64,000 bases of DNA, taken from assembly GCF_000423065.1 (NCBI RefSeq), contig NZ_AUHG01000010.1, positions 372,001-436,000 on the forward strand, read 5' to 3'. The notes under the pieces were generated by a model, which was given only the letters and a program-made list of their open reading frames with translations, did not search any database and was not told the DNA's origin. This document shows positions 46,113 through 54,808 of this stretch, one piece after another (within the stretch, counting starts at the first letter, position 1; each line of letters begins with the position of its first letter). This stretch comes from Christiangramia echinicola DSM 19838. Its GTDB lineage: Bacteria; Bacteroidota; Bacteroidia; Flavobacteriales; Flavobacteriaceae. The position numbers and the translations under genes are program-made.

Positions 46113-46655
46113 ATGCCAGTAGACGGACCTTTTAATTTAAATAAATGGATAGAGCAGAATCGTGAAAGCCTGAAGCCGCCGGTAGGAAACCGAAATCTAT
46201 ACAAAGAATCTGGGGATTATATTGTGATGGTCGTTGCTGGTCCAAATGCCCGTAAAGATTATCATTATAATGAGACCGAAGAACTTTTTTATCAGCTGGA
46301 AGGTAATATCCAGGTTCATATACAGGATAACGGGGAGAAAACAACTATGAAATTGGGACCCGGAGATATGTATCTGCATCCGGCTAAAGTTCCACATTCA
46401 CCAGAAAGGAGCGAGGGTTCTATTGGACTGGTTATAGAACGTAAAAGGATAGGTGAAGATGGTAAGGATGGCTTGATGTGGTTTTGTGATAATTGCAACC
46501 ATAAGTTATATGAAGTGTATTTCCCGCTTCAGGACATCGAAACCGATTTTCTGCAGCATTTCAGGCATTTCTATAACAGCAAGGAATTGAGAACATGCGA
46601 TAATTGCGGGGAAGTAATGGAGGCCGATTCTAGATTCACATCTGACGTGGAATAG
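46113..46655 (+). CDS. nbaC: 3-hydroxyanthranilate 3,4-dioxygenase
   Basis: 180 aa. Opens the ring of 3-hydroxyanthranilate in tryptophan/kynurenine breakdown. Cupin with Fe(II) ligands His51, Glu57 and His95 and substrate Arg47 and Arg99; a C-terminal rubredoxin-like site has Cys125/Cys128 and Cys162/Cys165. All key residues present. Followed after 60 bp by an aldehyde dehydrogenase. Other kynurenine genes are not in the window. Confidence 0.95.
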   Translation: MPVDGPFNLNKWIEQNRESLKPPVGNRNLYKESGDYIVMVVAGPNARKDYHYNETEELFYQLEGNIQVHIQDNGEKTTMKLGPGDMYLHPAKVPHSPERSEGSIGLVIERKRIGEDGKDGLMWFCDNCNHKLYEVYFPLQDIETDFLQHFRHFYNSKELRTCDNCGEVMEADSRFTSDVE

Positions 46656-46715
46656 CGGTTTATTTTTCCTATTTTCGCAACAACTACACAAATTAATCGA
46701 TAAAAACGCAAATTA

Positions 46716-48269
46716 ATGAGCAAAATTGCTGAAGAATTCGGGATTAAACAAGCCCTGGAAGATTTAGGATTAAACGACATCAATAACGGAACATCGACCG
46801 GTACCGACTGGTTTAGTAACGGAGATATTATTGAATCATATTCACCTGTAGATGGCGCTTTGATCGGGAAGGTTAAGGCGACTACAAAAGAAGATTATGA
46901 AAAGGTGATCACAACTGCCGATGCCGGCTTTAAGGAATGGAGAACATGGACTGCTCCACAGAGAGGAGAAGTTGTGCGCCAGTTTAACGATGAACTTAGA
47001 AGACTGAAAGAACCACTAGGAAAGCTGGTTTCTTATGAAATGGGAAAATCATACCAGGAAGGTCTTGGTGAGGTTCAGGAAATGATAGATATCTGTGATT
47101 TCGCAGTTGGATTATCCAGACAGCTTTATGGACTAACCATGCATAGTGAGCGTCCTGGACATAGAATGTACGAACAATATCACCCACTGGGAGTTGTTGG
47201 GATCATTTCAGCATTTAACTTCCCAGTAGCCGTTTGGTCATGGAATACTGCCCTGGCCTGGGTTTGTGGAGATGCATGTATCTGGAAAGGTTCAGAAAAG
47301 ACCCCTTTAACTTCAGTAGCCTGCCAGAATATCGCGGCCAGGGTGTTTAAAGAAAATAACGTGCCTGCAGGTATTTCCTGTTTAATTACCGGAGACTATA
47401 AAGTAGGTGAAATGATGACCAAGGATGACCGAGTACCTTTGATATCGGCTACTGGTTCAATTAAAATGGGTAAGATCGTAGCTCAGGCAGTTGCTGCTCG
47501 TTTAGGAAAATCATTGCTGGAATTAGGAGGAAACAATGCCATTATAGTGACTCCAGATGCTAATATCAAAAACACGGTGATTGGAGCTGTATTTGGAGCC
47601 GTTGGTACTTGCGGTCAGCGTTGTACTTCAACCAGAAGACTTATAGTTCACGAAGATGTTTATGATAAAGTAAAGGAAGCCGTGGTAAGCGCATACAAGC
47701 AAATTAGAATAGGGAATCCTCTGGATGAGAATAATCATGTAGGTCCTCTTATTGATAAAGATGCGGTTAAGAACTACCAGGCTGCTTTAGATAAAGTAGT
47801 TGAAGAAGGCGGAAAGATACTAGTTGAAGGTGGAGTACTTGAAGGTGAAGGTTATGAAAGCGGGTGCTATGTAAAACCTGCTATTGCCGAAGCTGAAAAC
47901 CACTTTGCGATCGTTCAGCATGAGACGTTTGCACCGGTTTTATATCTTATGAAGTATTCAGGAGATGTAAGTGATGCCTTAAAACTTCAGAATGGAGTAA
48001 AACAAGGTCTTTCTTCGGCAATTATGACCAATAATCTTAGAGAGGCTGAAAGATTCCTTTCTGCGGAAGGTTCAGATTGTGGAATCGCCAATGTAAATAT
48101 TGGTACTTCTGGAGCCGAGATTGGTGGTGCTTTTGGAGGTGAAAAGGAAACAGGCGGAGGCCGTGAAAGTGGTTCTGATGCCTGGAAAGTTTATATGAGA
48201 AGACAAACAAATACGATTAACTATACAACCGAATTACCCCTAGCACAGGGAATAAAGTTTGATCTATAG
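46716..48269 (+). CDS. Aldehyde dehydrogenase, ALDH7 (antiquitin/AmaB-like) family
   Basis: 517 aa. NAD-dependent oxidation of an aldehyde, in this family usually alpha-aminoadipate semialdehyde (lysine breakdown). Catalytic Cys303 (GTCGQRCTSTRR), Glu269 (LLELGGNNA), Asn169 (SAFNFPVAVWSWN); the end GGRESGSDAWKVYMRRQTN is ALDH7-like. The neighbouring dioxygenase would suggest aminomuconate semialdehyde as substrate, but that enzyme belongs to ALDH8, so the substrate is open. Possible own -7 box TATTTTCG at 46670-46677. Confidence 0.93.
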   Translation: MSKIAEEFGIKQALEDLGLNDINNGTSTGTDWFSNGDIIESYSPVDGALIGKVKATTKEDYEKVITTADAGFKEWRTWTAPQRGEVVRQFNDELRRLKEPLGKLVSYEMGKSYQEGLGEVQEMIDICDFAVGLSRQLYGLTMHSERPGHRMYEQYHPLGVVGIISAFNFPVAVWSWNTALAWVCGDACIWKGSEKTPLTSVACQNIAARVFKENNVPAGISCLITGDYKVGEMMTKDDRVPLISATGSIKMGKIVAQAVAARLGKSLLELGGNNAIIVTPDANIKNTVIGAVFGAVGTCGQRCTSTRRLIVHEDVYDKVKEAVVSAYKQIRIGNPLDENNHVGPLIDKDAVKNYQAALDKVVEEGGKILVEGGVLEGEGYESGCYVKPAIAEAENHFAIVQHETFAPVLYLMKYSGDVSDALKLQNGVKQGLSSAIMTNNLREAERFLSAEGSDCGIANVNIGTSGAEIGGAFGGEKETGGGRESGSDAWKVYMRRQTNTINYTTELPLAQGIKFDL

Positions 48270-48291
48270 TTTAGTTCAATTGAGTGTTATT

Positions 48292-48323
48292 AAGAGCCCC
48301 GATAATTTCGGGGCTCTTTTAAT
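48292..48323 (+). terminator. Terminator of the aldehyde dehydrogenase gene
   Basis: Stem AAGAGCCCC / GGGGCTCTT with T-run, 22 bp after the stop. Confidence 0.85.
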
Positions 48324-48377
48324 TTCTGATTTTCATACGTGTACAAAGTTAAATCGAACTTAAATAGTTGGGTGAGA

Positions 48378-48409
48378 TTTGTCTTCAGAACATACATTCT
48401 TTATTTTCG
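48378..48409 (+). promoter_or_regulatory. Promoter of the YkvA-like gene
   Basis: TTTG-N20-TATTTTCG: -33 perfect, -7 one mismatch, 24 bp before the ATG. Confidence 0.5.
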
Positions 48410-48432
48410 GCAAAGAATAAATTACAATTACA

Positions 48433-48828
48433 ATGAGCGAAATTTCCAGAGAACAGGCAGGTGAAGAACTTTCTAAAAGAACAGAAAAGTTCGAAAAAGA
48501 TGATGTTGAAAAAGTGATCAATAAAGAGGAAAAGATCCTGGATAAATTTGAAAGCAAAGGTAAATTGAAACGTTATTTAGATGACGCGATGCTTCTGTTT
48601 TCCCTTGTCAAGGATTATGCTAGCGGGGAATACAGGGAAATTCCATTTAATATCGTTGCGGCGGCTGGAGCAGCATTACTTTATGTTCTGTCTCCAATTG
48701 ACCTGATCCCGGATTTTATTCCGGTATTGGGATATTTAGATGACGCTGCAGTTGTAGGGTTCTGTTTAAATCTCATGGAAAAGGATCTTGCAACTTACCA
48801 GGTGTGGAAAGATGCTAAATCTGCATAA
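48433..48828 (+). CDS. YkvA family membrane protein (DUF1232)
   Basis: 131 aa. N-terminal charged helices (about 1-55), then the DUF1232 hallmark hydrophobic hairpin with IPFNIVAAAGAALLYVLSPIDLIPDFIPVLGYLDD (about 75-110). Small inner-membrane protein of unknown function. Own promoter and terminator. Confidence 0.92.
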   Translation: MSEISREQAGEELSKRTEKFEKDDVEKVINKEEKILDKFESKGKLKRYLDDAMLLFSLVKDYASGEYREIPFNIVAAAGAALLYVLSPIDLIPDFIPVLGYLDDAAVVGFCLNLMEKDLATYQVWKDAKSA

Positions 48829-48844
48829 GTCTTAAAAAATAGAA

Positions 48845-48880
48845 TAAAAAAAACCGCTCAGATTCTGAGCGGTTTTTTTA
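48845..48880. terminator. Bidirectional terminator between YkvA-like and outer-membrane protein genes
   Basis: Perfect stem ACCGCTCAGA / TCTGAGCGGT with A8 before and T7 after; serves both converging genes. Confidence 0.88.
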
Positions 48881-48898
48881 TGTGATAACTTGTATGTA

Positions 48899-49456
48899 TT
48901 AAAACCTGTAGCCAATATTAAAACCTGCATTGAATTCTATCGCTGAAAATCGATCTTTCACTTCATCACTAAAGTTCCTGCCAATGTTTAAAAATGGACC
49001 TAATACAAAAGTGTCATTAAAATTCCATTTATAGCCCGCTCCAAGACCAATAATAAAAGAATTCATGTCTGTAACTGTACTTCCCACAAATGCAGGTTCA
49101 TCTACGTCATCACCATCCTTTGTAAACTCACCGGTGCGATATTTTAGAAATGGGTTTATAAAAAGACCGGAGGCTGCATATTCTTCCCCGAAATAATAGT
49201 TGTATCCCAATTTGAAACTATTGGTATCAAATTTTCTTGAACCATTTTCAGAATGATAATTCATGCGGTCATTAATAAGAATTACTCCTTCTAAAGACTG
49301 ATGGTTATCAATAAACCTTTCATAGCCAAATTCTACAGATGCTATGGCGATGGTATTGGCAATATTTAATTTGATTTCGTTGTTTTTTACTCCACTTTGA
49401 GAATATCCCATATTAAATGTGGTTATAAAGATCAGGGCAACTATTATTTTTTTCAT
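48899..49456 (-). CDS. Outer-membrane beta-barrel protein, hypothetical
   Basis: 185 aa. Signal peptide (about 1-19, ending MGYSQS), then amphipathic strands rich in Gly/Tyr/Phe (GYNYYFGEEYAASGLFINPFLKYRTGEF, IIGLGAGYKWNF) and a terminal aromatic strand ending NIGYRF, the usual barrel insertion signal. Family resembles DUF3575/OmpW-like small barrels; exact family not certain. Its role is unknown. Confidence 0.8.
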   Translation of the reverse strand: MKKIIVALIFITTFNMGYSQSGVKNNEIKLNIANTIAIASVEFGYERFIDNHQSLEGVILINDRMNYHSENGSRKFDTNSFKLGYNYYFGEEYAASGLFINPFLKYRTGEFTKDGDDVDEPAFVGSTVTDMNSFIIGLGAGYKWNFNDTFVLGPFLNIGRNFSDEVKDRFSAIEFNAGFNIGYRF

Positions 49457-49480
49457 CAGTGATTTTAAGTTTTTCGATTA

Positions 49481-49511
49481 AAAAAACCCTGTTAAAAGTA
49501 AACAGGGTTTT
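49481..49511 (-). terminator. Terminator of the acyl-ACP desaturase gene
   Basis: Stem AACCCTGTT / AACAGGGTT, loop AAAAGTA; minus strand T7 follows. Confidence 0.78.
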
Positions 49512-49541
49512 GTATTTATTTTTCGAATATAGAATATTTTA

Positions 49542-50546
49542 TTAAACCATTCCGTTGGCTTCTACCCATTTAAATTTATGCTGATCCTGAGGAACCGCAA
49601 TTCTATCGGCAATTCTATGCATTCTATCAGGAAGTGCCATTAGGTAATCACGTGCTTTTTCAGCATCATCTGTAAGAGATCGCATTTTATCAATCTCCCA
49701 GTAATCGTTAAGTTTCCTAAGAATGTCGATATAATCGTAGGTAGTATATACACCTAATCTTTGGGCAGCATTAGAGAAATTCTCAAAAGCTTCTGCTATT
49801 CCCTGGCCAGATTCTCTAATAAACTGGGCAGGCATTACGATCTTTTTCTTCATCATATCCTGGAAGGCAAGCATCATTTCACTCGGGTCATGTTCAAAGA
49901 TCGTCTTCACAAACTCTCTATATGCCATGTAGTGTCTCATTTCATCTCCTGCGATGATATTACACATTTTACCAAGCATCTTGTTTCCCTTCTTCTTAGC
50001 TAACTGTCCCACACGTTTGTGAGAAATATTAGTTGCTAATTCCTGGAAGCTAGTGTAAACGAAATTTCTGTAGGGATCTCTTCCGGTTCCAATATCAAAC
50101 CCATCATTAATAAGATGTTGAGTAGTTTTTTCAACCTCTTTCATATCTACCCTACCAGAAAGGTATAAGTACTTATTTAATGTATCTCCGTGACGATTTT
50201 CTTCACCAGTCCAGTGGCGTACCCATTTTGCCCAGGCATTATGTTCGCCTTTTGATTTACCGTGTTGCTCTACACCTTCCATGTCCATAAGCCACGATTC
50301 GTAGGTTGGCAGGGCTTCTTCTGTTACCATATCTGCAACTAAAACCACCCAAAAATCATAACCAAGTTCTTTGGCTTCTTCTCTTATCTGGTGTACTTCA
50401 TCAAATCCAGATTCATTCTGAAGATTCGGTAGGAGGTCTGTAGGTTGCCATATTTCTTCAACCGGGATAAGATATTTTTCTATAAATCCCTGAACAGATT
50501 TCTCCACCGTGTTCATTACTTCTAATCGTATATTGTCTAAGGCCAT
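49542..50546 (-). CDS. Acyl-[acyl-carrier-protein] desaturase
   Basis: 334 aa, soluble di-iron ferritin-like enzyme that inserts a double bond into acyl-ACP with O2 and ferredoxin. Di-iron ligands are in EENRHGDTLNKYL and GDEMRHYMAYREF (ExxH twice), with further helix ligands around. Indicates aerobic unsaturated fatty-acid synthesis. Single gene with its own terminator. Confidence 0.93.
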   Translation of the reverse strand: MALDNIRLEVMNTVEKSVQGFIEKYLIPVEEIWQPTDLLPNLQNESGFDEVHQIREEAKELGYDFWVVLVADMVTEEALPTYESWLMDMEGVEQHGKSKGEHNAWAKWVRHWTGEENRHGDTLNKYLYLSGRVDMKEVEKTTQHLINDGFDIGTGRDPYRNFVYTSFQELATNISHKRVGQLAKKKGNKMLGKMCNIIAGDEMRHYMAYREFVKTIFEHDPSEMMLAFQDMMKKKIVMPAQFIRESGQGIAEAFENFSNAAQRLGVYTTYDYIDILRKLNDYWEIDKMRSLTDDAEKARDYLMALPDRMHRIADRIAVPQDQHKFKWVEANGMV

Positions 50547-50724
50547 TTTTTATCTCTTAAATCTAACAATCTATAGGGCATCATTCTTTTAAAGCCTATA
50601 TTTTACAAATCCCGCAATAAACATGCAGTAAATCCTGAGTCTAAAAAACTGTTATTTAACAGTAATAGATAAGATTAATCTTCAAATATAGGAATAGTCT
50701 TTTAGAGGACGTAATAAAAAAAGC

Positions 50725-51453
50725 CTAATTTCTGCCCTGTTCATTAGGGTAAAATGAGTGCACGGGATCACTTTGGTATATCTCTTTTGAATCTATATCT
50801 ATTGCAGAAACTGGTCCTTTAAAGGCTGCCCCGGTGTCAACATTCCAGATATTTGCTTTTTTAACGGGTGTGGTTTCACCGATTCGTGTTACTGGAGTGT
50901 GTCCTATATATATTTCCTTAAAATGTTTTAACCGCTTAGGATATCGAAAGTCATCCAGTTTAATTTCCTCGTTTATAGCCAGAGCCATTTCCCATAAAGT
51001 ACGATCCCAGTAAAAGGCGGTTTCGTGATACTCGAATTCTGGTCCATGTAGATTTGTGAATCCTGCATGCACAAAAAGTCTGTCATCCTGATCCTGGTAG
51101 TAATTAACCATTTCACTGAAGAATTTTTTGTGTTTTTTCTTATCCTCCTCTGTAAAATTTCGATATGCATTTAAACTTGACTGGCCACCATGCTCCAGCC
51201 ATTTTTCATTCATTTCTCCTGTTTTAAGCCACTTATGAGCCAGATCATCATGATTTCCTCTAATAAAGATGCATGAATTCTGTTTGGCAAGTTCTATTAA
51301 ATAAGAAACCGTATTTGCAGAATCACTCCAACCATCTACATAATCTCCCAGGAAGATCAATTCGTCTGAGGTTGACAGATCTATTTTTTCTAAAAGCTGA
51401 ATAAGTGCTTTTAAACCGCCGTGTAAATCCCCCAGTACCAGTGTTCTTGACAT
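50725..51453 (-). CDS. Metallophosphoesterase, PPP/calcineurin-like (Ser/Thr phosphatase or ApaH-like)
   Basis: 242 aa. Two-metal signature GDLHG (9-13), GDYVDGW, RGNHDD and distal His in YIGHTPVTR and VDTGAAF. Could dephosphorylate proteins or bis-nucleoside polyphosphates. Its start lies 1 bp after the stop of the AlbA_2 gene, so the two should be co-expressed. Confidence 0.9.
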   Translation of the reverse strand: MSRTLVLGDLHGGLKALIQLLEKIDLSTSDELIFLGDYVDGWSDSANTVSYLIELAKQNSCIFIRGNHDDLAHKWLKTGEMNEKWLEHGGQSSLNAYRNFTEEDKKKHKKFFSEMVNYYQDQDDRLFVHAGFTNLHGPEFEYHETAFYWDRTLWEMALAINEEIKLDDFRYPKRLKHFKEIYIGHTPVTRIGETTPVKKANIWNVDTGAAFKGPVSAIDIDSKEIYQSDPVHSFYPNEQGRN

Positions 51454-51454
51454 A

Positions 51455-52591
51455 TTAATTATATTTTACCTTTCTTAATATTCGCATACTTTCCTTGTAT
51501 GAATGGTATACTTCCTTGCTGTAGGCCTTAAGATAAGGTTTGGCTTCCTCCAGTTTCGTTAAAGCTTCGGTAAAATTATTCAAATAGCATAATAAATATG
51601 TAGATGGTAGATTTTTAATGTCTTTCTTTTCTACTGAATTGAGCTCAATTCCTTTTTTTAATTTTTTGATCAGAGCCTGGTTAGTATTGTAGATATGATA
51701 AAGGGTTTTTTTATCGAATTTCGGCGGAACAAATAGTAATTCCCCGTTGATGTCATAACTGCCGTTATCCCTGAACCTTATAACGACTTCTTCCAGGGGA
51801 TAATATTGAAACTGATCATGCAGTCCCAAATGCACATATTCAATGATCTTAAATTGATTATTATCCTGAACAATACTTACCTCATCAAGATCTGAATAGA
51901 ATAATTTCACCTGCTCATTGATCAATTCTATATCTACCCGGGAAAAGTAAGTCTCATTTTTTATTTTTTTCTCCTTGCCAGCCCAGCAAACCACGAAATA
52001 TTCTTTAAAAACCTTGTATGATGGATTATAATCCTTTCTCTTTTTCATAAAATCGAAAACTCCGTCCAGGGTATATTCAATATTATTATGAGAATGGTTT
52101 TCTATAGAAGAAACGATTGTAGAATTAGCGTCTTTAATTTCAATATCAAAAACTTTTGGCATACTTATACTGCCATCCCGAAGAAAAACAGATCCGCCAT
52201 AGTATTTCCAGATATTCTTCCTGAAAGAGCATATTTTACCATGATTAGGCCTAATGGTTACCAGGCCTACGACTAGATTATCTGGTAAATGAGGAAAAGG
52301 AATATTCTCGTATGAAATGATCGGTGGATTGCTTAGGTAAGCATTAATAAGATTCTGGATCTTACTATCGTCATAAAAGTCTATACCTACAATTTTACTG
52401 TCTTCATCTTCAACTCCAATAACTATATAAGAATTGTTTTCGGGGTTTGAATTTGAGAGCGCACAAATATGTTTCAGGAATTTTGCCTTGCCTTCCTTTT
52501 CACCAATGTTTAGCTGACGCTTTTTATCATAAAAGCTGTTCTCATCATTGTGAGCAAGCAGGTTTTTGATAAGCAGGCGTTTATTGATCAT
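51455..52591 (-). CDS. AlbA_2 (divergent AAA-4) domain putative DNA-binding protein
   Basis: 378 aa, no signal. N-terminal AlbA_2 domain about 1-150: FYDKKRQLNIGEKEGKAKFLKHICALSN, YIVIGVEDEDSKIVGIDFYDD, with GGSVFLRDGSISMP at its end. The remaining 220 residues are a charged helical region with no recognised family. AlbA_2 domains occur in transcription regulators and in Schlafen-like proteins. One base before the phosphoesterase gene. Confidence 0.82.
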   Translation of the reverse strand: MINKRLLIKNLLAHNDENSFYDKKRQLNIGEKEGKAKFLKHICALSNSNPENNSYIVIGVEDEDSKIVGIDFYDDSKIQNLINAYLSNPPIISYENIPFPHLPDNLVVGLVTIRPNHGKICSFRKNIWKYYGGSVFLRDGSISMPKVFDIEIKDANSTIVSSIENHSHNNIEYTLDGVFDFMKKRKDYNPSYKVFKEYFVVCWAGKEKKIKNETYFSRVDIELINEQVKLFYSDLDEVSIVQDNNQFKIIEYVHLGLHDQFQYYPLEEVVIRFRDNGSYDINGELLFVPPKFDKKTLYHIYNTNQALIKKLKKGIELNSVEKKDIKNLPSTYLLCYLNNFTEALTKLEEAKPYLKAYSKEVYHSYKESMRILRKVKYN

Positions 52592-52727
52592 GATTCAGGT
52601 TATCAGGACATTTAAATCTAAAGTTATTCTGAAAGCACCAGAGTAGGTTTCAACCTAATTTAAGTAATAATCGTTTGATCTTACGATCTAAATATAAAAT
52701 TTACCGCGGAAATAATTTCGATTTTAC

Positions 52728-52759
52728 TTTGCAAGCTGATTTTATGTTCATTATGCTTG
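52728..52759 (+). promoter_or_regulatory. Promoter-like site before a possible 33-aa gene
   Basis: TTTG-N20-TATGCTTG: -33 perfect, -7 one mismatch. The next in-frame ATG is at 52786. Confidence 0.4.
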
Positions 52760-52785
52760 GTTTTGTTTTGAATGAATTACATAAA

Positions 52786-52887
52786 ATGACCATAAAACAA
52801 AAAGTACAGGAAATGTATGCTGCCGGGTTTAAATTAAATATTGATAATCTCCCCTGGCAGCACTGTATGATTTTTGTTAAAAAATAA
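52786..52887 (+). CDS. Possible 33-aa protein
   Basis: MTIKQKVQEMYAAGFKLNID followed by NLPWQHCMIFVKK. The same frame is open back to an ATG at 52675, but the promoter-like site at 52728-52759 sits inside that longer version. The peptide is helical then amphipathic, with no signal. No family recognised; may be chance. Confidence 0.35.
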   Translation: MTIKQKVQEMYAAGFKLNIDNLPWQHCMIFVKK

Positions 52888-52893
52888 AGATCT

Positions 52894-53643
52894 CTATTTC
52901 CTGTCGACCATGGTACTGGACGCCTGGGCCGTTGGCATTACTGTTAAATCTGCAATATTTACATGATAAGGTCTGGTTACTACAAAATGAATAATATCTG
53001 CAATATCTTCTGGTTGTAATGCTTTAAATCCCTGATAAACCTTTTCGGCTTTATCTGAATCTCCTTTAAAACGTACGTCGCTGAATTCTGTTTGAGTAAG
53101 ACCTGGATTTACGGCTCCAACACGAATTCCGTTACCATTAAGGTCAATTCTCATTCCCTGGTTAATAGCGTCCACGGCATGTTTGCTGGCACAGTAAACA
53201 TTCCCATTGGGATATACTTCTTTTCCCGCCGTAGAACCAATATTGATAATATGGCCAGATTGTCTTTCTATCATTCCGGGAATGATAGCTTTACTTACGT
53301 ACAGCAAACCTTTTACATTAATATCCAGCATCGCATCCCAGTCGTCCATGCTTCCGGTTTGTATAGGATCCAGACCATGCGCATTTCCGGCGTTGTTTAC
53401 CAGGATATCTATATTTCTGAATTCTTCCGGAAGAGATTCAATAGTTTTAAATACTTCTTCCCTGTTCCTCACATCAAAACTGAGGATGTGTACCGAACTT
53501 TCTACAGATAGCTCATTTTTTAATTGTTCCAGACGGTCGGTTCTTCTCCCGCATAGAATCAGTCTTATCCCTTCCAGGGCAAATCTTATTGCAGTAGACT
53601 TACCAATACCACTGGTAGCACCGGTTATTAAGGCAGTTTTCAT
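52894..53643 (-). CDS. SDR family oxidoreductase
   Basis: 249 aa. Classical short-chain dehydrogenase: cofactor motif TGATSGIGKS, NNAGNAHG, catalytic Ser in INIGSTAGKE and YCASKHA (YxxxK). RRTDR after the second strand suggests NADP preference. Resembles YdfG/serine 3-dehydrogenase-like enzymes (3-hydroxy acid dehydrogenase). Substrate not proven. Confidence 0.92.
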   Translation of the reverse strand: MKTALITGATSGIGKSTAIRFALEGIRLILCGRRTDRLEQLKNELSVESSVHILSFDVRNREEVFKTIESLPEEFRNIDILVNNAGNAHGLDPIQTGSMDDWDAMLDINVKGLLYVSKAIIPGMIERQSGHIINIGSTAGKEVYPNGNVYCASKHAVDAINQGMRIDLNGNGIRVGAVNPGLTQTEFSDVRFKGDSDKAEKVYQGFKALQPEDIADIIHFVVTRPYHVNIADLTVMPTAQASSTMVDRK

Positions 53644-53805
53644 TTTCTAATTTTTAATTTCTAATGTAAGGAAGTAATAGTTGTAATATATCAATGGTCT
53701 ATTAAAGCATGGTTAAGGTCCGTTAAATTTAGTTAAATGTAAAAGCTTGCGAGAAATATTGCACAAAGCTTGCCCTTAGGCTATCAAACCTAATAAAATC
53801 TACAT

Positions 53806-54654
53806 ATGAGATATTTAAAAAATGTAACCTTAAAGAGTTTGATGATCGCAACTTTCATTTCCCTGGGATTAACAAGTTGTAGCGAAGATGATGATTCTAA
53901 TCCTTCTGGAGAAGGAAGTGCAAATCTTACAGTTAGAATGACCGATGCACCTGGTGACTATGAGGCTGTTTTTGTCGATGTTCAGGATATTGAGATCCAT
54001 GTGGAATCTGATAATGAAGCTGAAGCAGAGGCAGATGTTGACGGAGATGGATGGGTAAGTGTTGGTGATGTACAAACTGGTGTTTATGATCTTCTAGAAT
54101 TAACCGGAGGAGTTTCTCAGTTACTGGCAGATACAGAAGTTCCTGCTGGATATGTTAGCCAGATGCGTTTGATCCTTGGTTCAGAGAATTCTGTGATCGT
54201 TGATGGAGTTGAGAAACCATTAAATACTCCGAGTGCTCAACAATCTGGTCTTAAGTTACAACTGAATCAGAATTTCGAAGCTGGTGAGAACTATGCTTTT
54301 CTTTTAGATTTTGATGTAGATAAATCTGTTGTTGAAACAGGAAACGGTGGCTATAACCTAAAACCAGTTATTAGACTTTCTGCTGAAGCTGATGCCGGAA
54401 TGGTAGTAGGTAAAGTAGTTGTACCCGCAGATATAGACATGTCTGTTCAAACTCTTGTAGTATTAACTGGAGAATCTACAACCATCTCTGCGTATACAGA
54501 TGCTGAAGGTAATTTTGCATTAAACGGTGTTCCAGCCGGAGTATATAGTTTAGAAGCAATTCCAGAAGCAGATGCTAACTTAAGCACTTTCGCAATTGGA
54601 ACTGTTGAGGTAAAACCAAATGAAACTACAGATCTTGGAGAGTTAACTCTCTAG
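53806..54654 (+). CDS. DUF4382 domain lipoprotein with C-terminal carboxypeptidase-regulatory-like domain
   Basis: 282 aa. Lipoprotein signal ending LGLTSCSEDDD (Cys about 25). DUF4382 about 37-192 (RMTDAPGDYEAVFVDVQDIEIHV is its hallmark, also YDLLELTGG and MRLILGSEN). About 200-282 is a beta-sandwich (VGKVVVPA... YTDAEGNFALNGVPAGVYSLEA). Cell-surface protein of unknown function; acidic. Confidence 0.9.
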   Translation: MRYLKNVTLKSLMIATFISLGLTSCSEDDDSNPSGEGSANLTVRMTDAPGDYEAVFVDVQDIEIHVESDNEAEAEADVDGDGWVSVGDVQTGVYDLLELTGGVSQLLADTEVPAGYVSQMRLILGSENSVIVDGVEKPLNTPSAQQSGLKLQLNQNFEAGENYAFLLDFDVDKSVVETGNGGYNLKPVIRLSAEADAGMVVGKVVVPADIDMSVQTLVVLTGESTTISAYTDAEGNFALNGVPAGVYSLEAIPEADANLSTFAIGTVEVKPNETTDLGELTL

Positions 54655-54679
54655 TATGAATTTGATCTATATATCTTTT

Positions 54680-54716
54680 AAAGGGCAGCACTCAAAAATG
54701 CTGCCCTTTTATTTTT
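54680..54716 (+). terminator. Terminator of the DUF4382 gene
   Basis: Stem AAAGGGCAGCA / TGCTGCCCTTT with T-rich tail, 25 bp after the stop. Confidence 0.85.
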
Positions 54717-54755
54717 AACCTTTTTTTAACGACTCTAAATCCAATAAATTTTCAA

Positions 54756-54787
54756 TTTGCGACGCTTACAACAAGTACGTATATTCA
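54756..54787 (+). promoter_or_regulatory. Promoter of the moxR-bat operon
   Basis: TTTG-N20-TATATTCA: -33 perfect, -7 two mismatches; 21 bp before the moxR ATG. No terminator is seen in the following 9 kb, so this may drive the whole operon. Confidence 0.45.
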
Positions 54788-54808
54788 CGACATCAAAATC
54801 TGAAAATC

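Larger units (their letters stand above)
52592..52893. other. 302-bp intergenic stretch with one possible tiny gene
   Basis: AT-rich. Only the promoter-like site 52728-52759 and the 33-codon frame 52786-52887 stand out. No repeats or hairpins seen. Confidence 0.6.
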
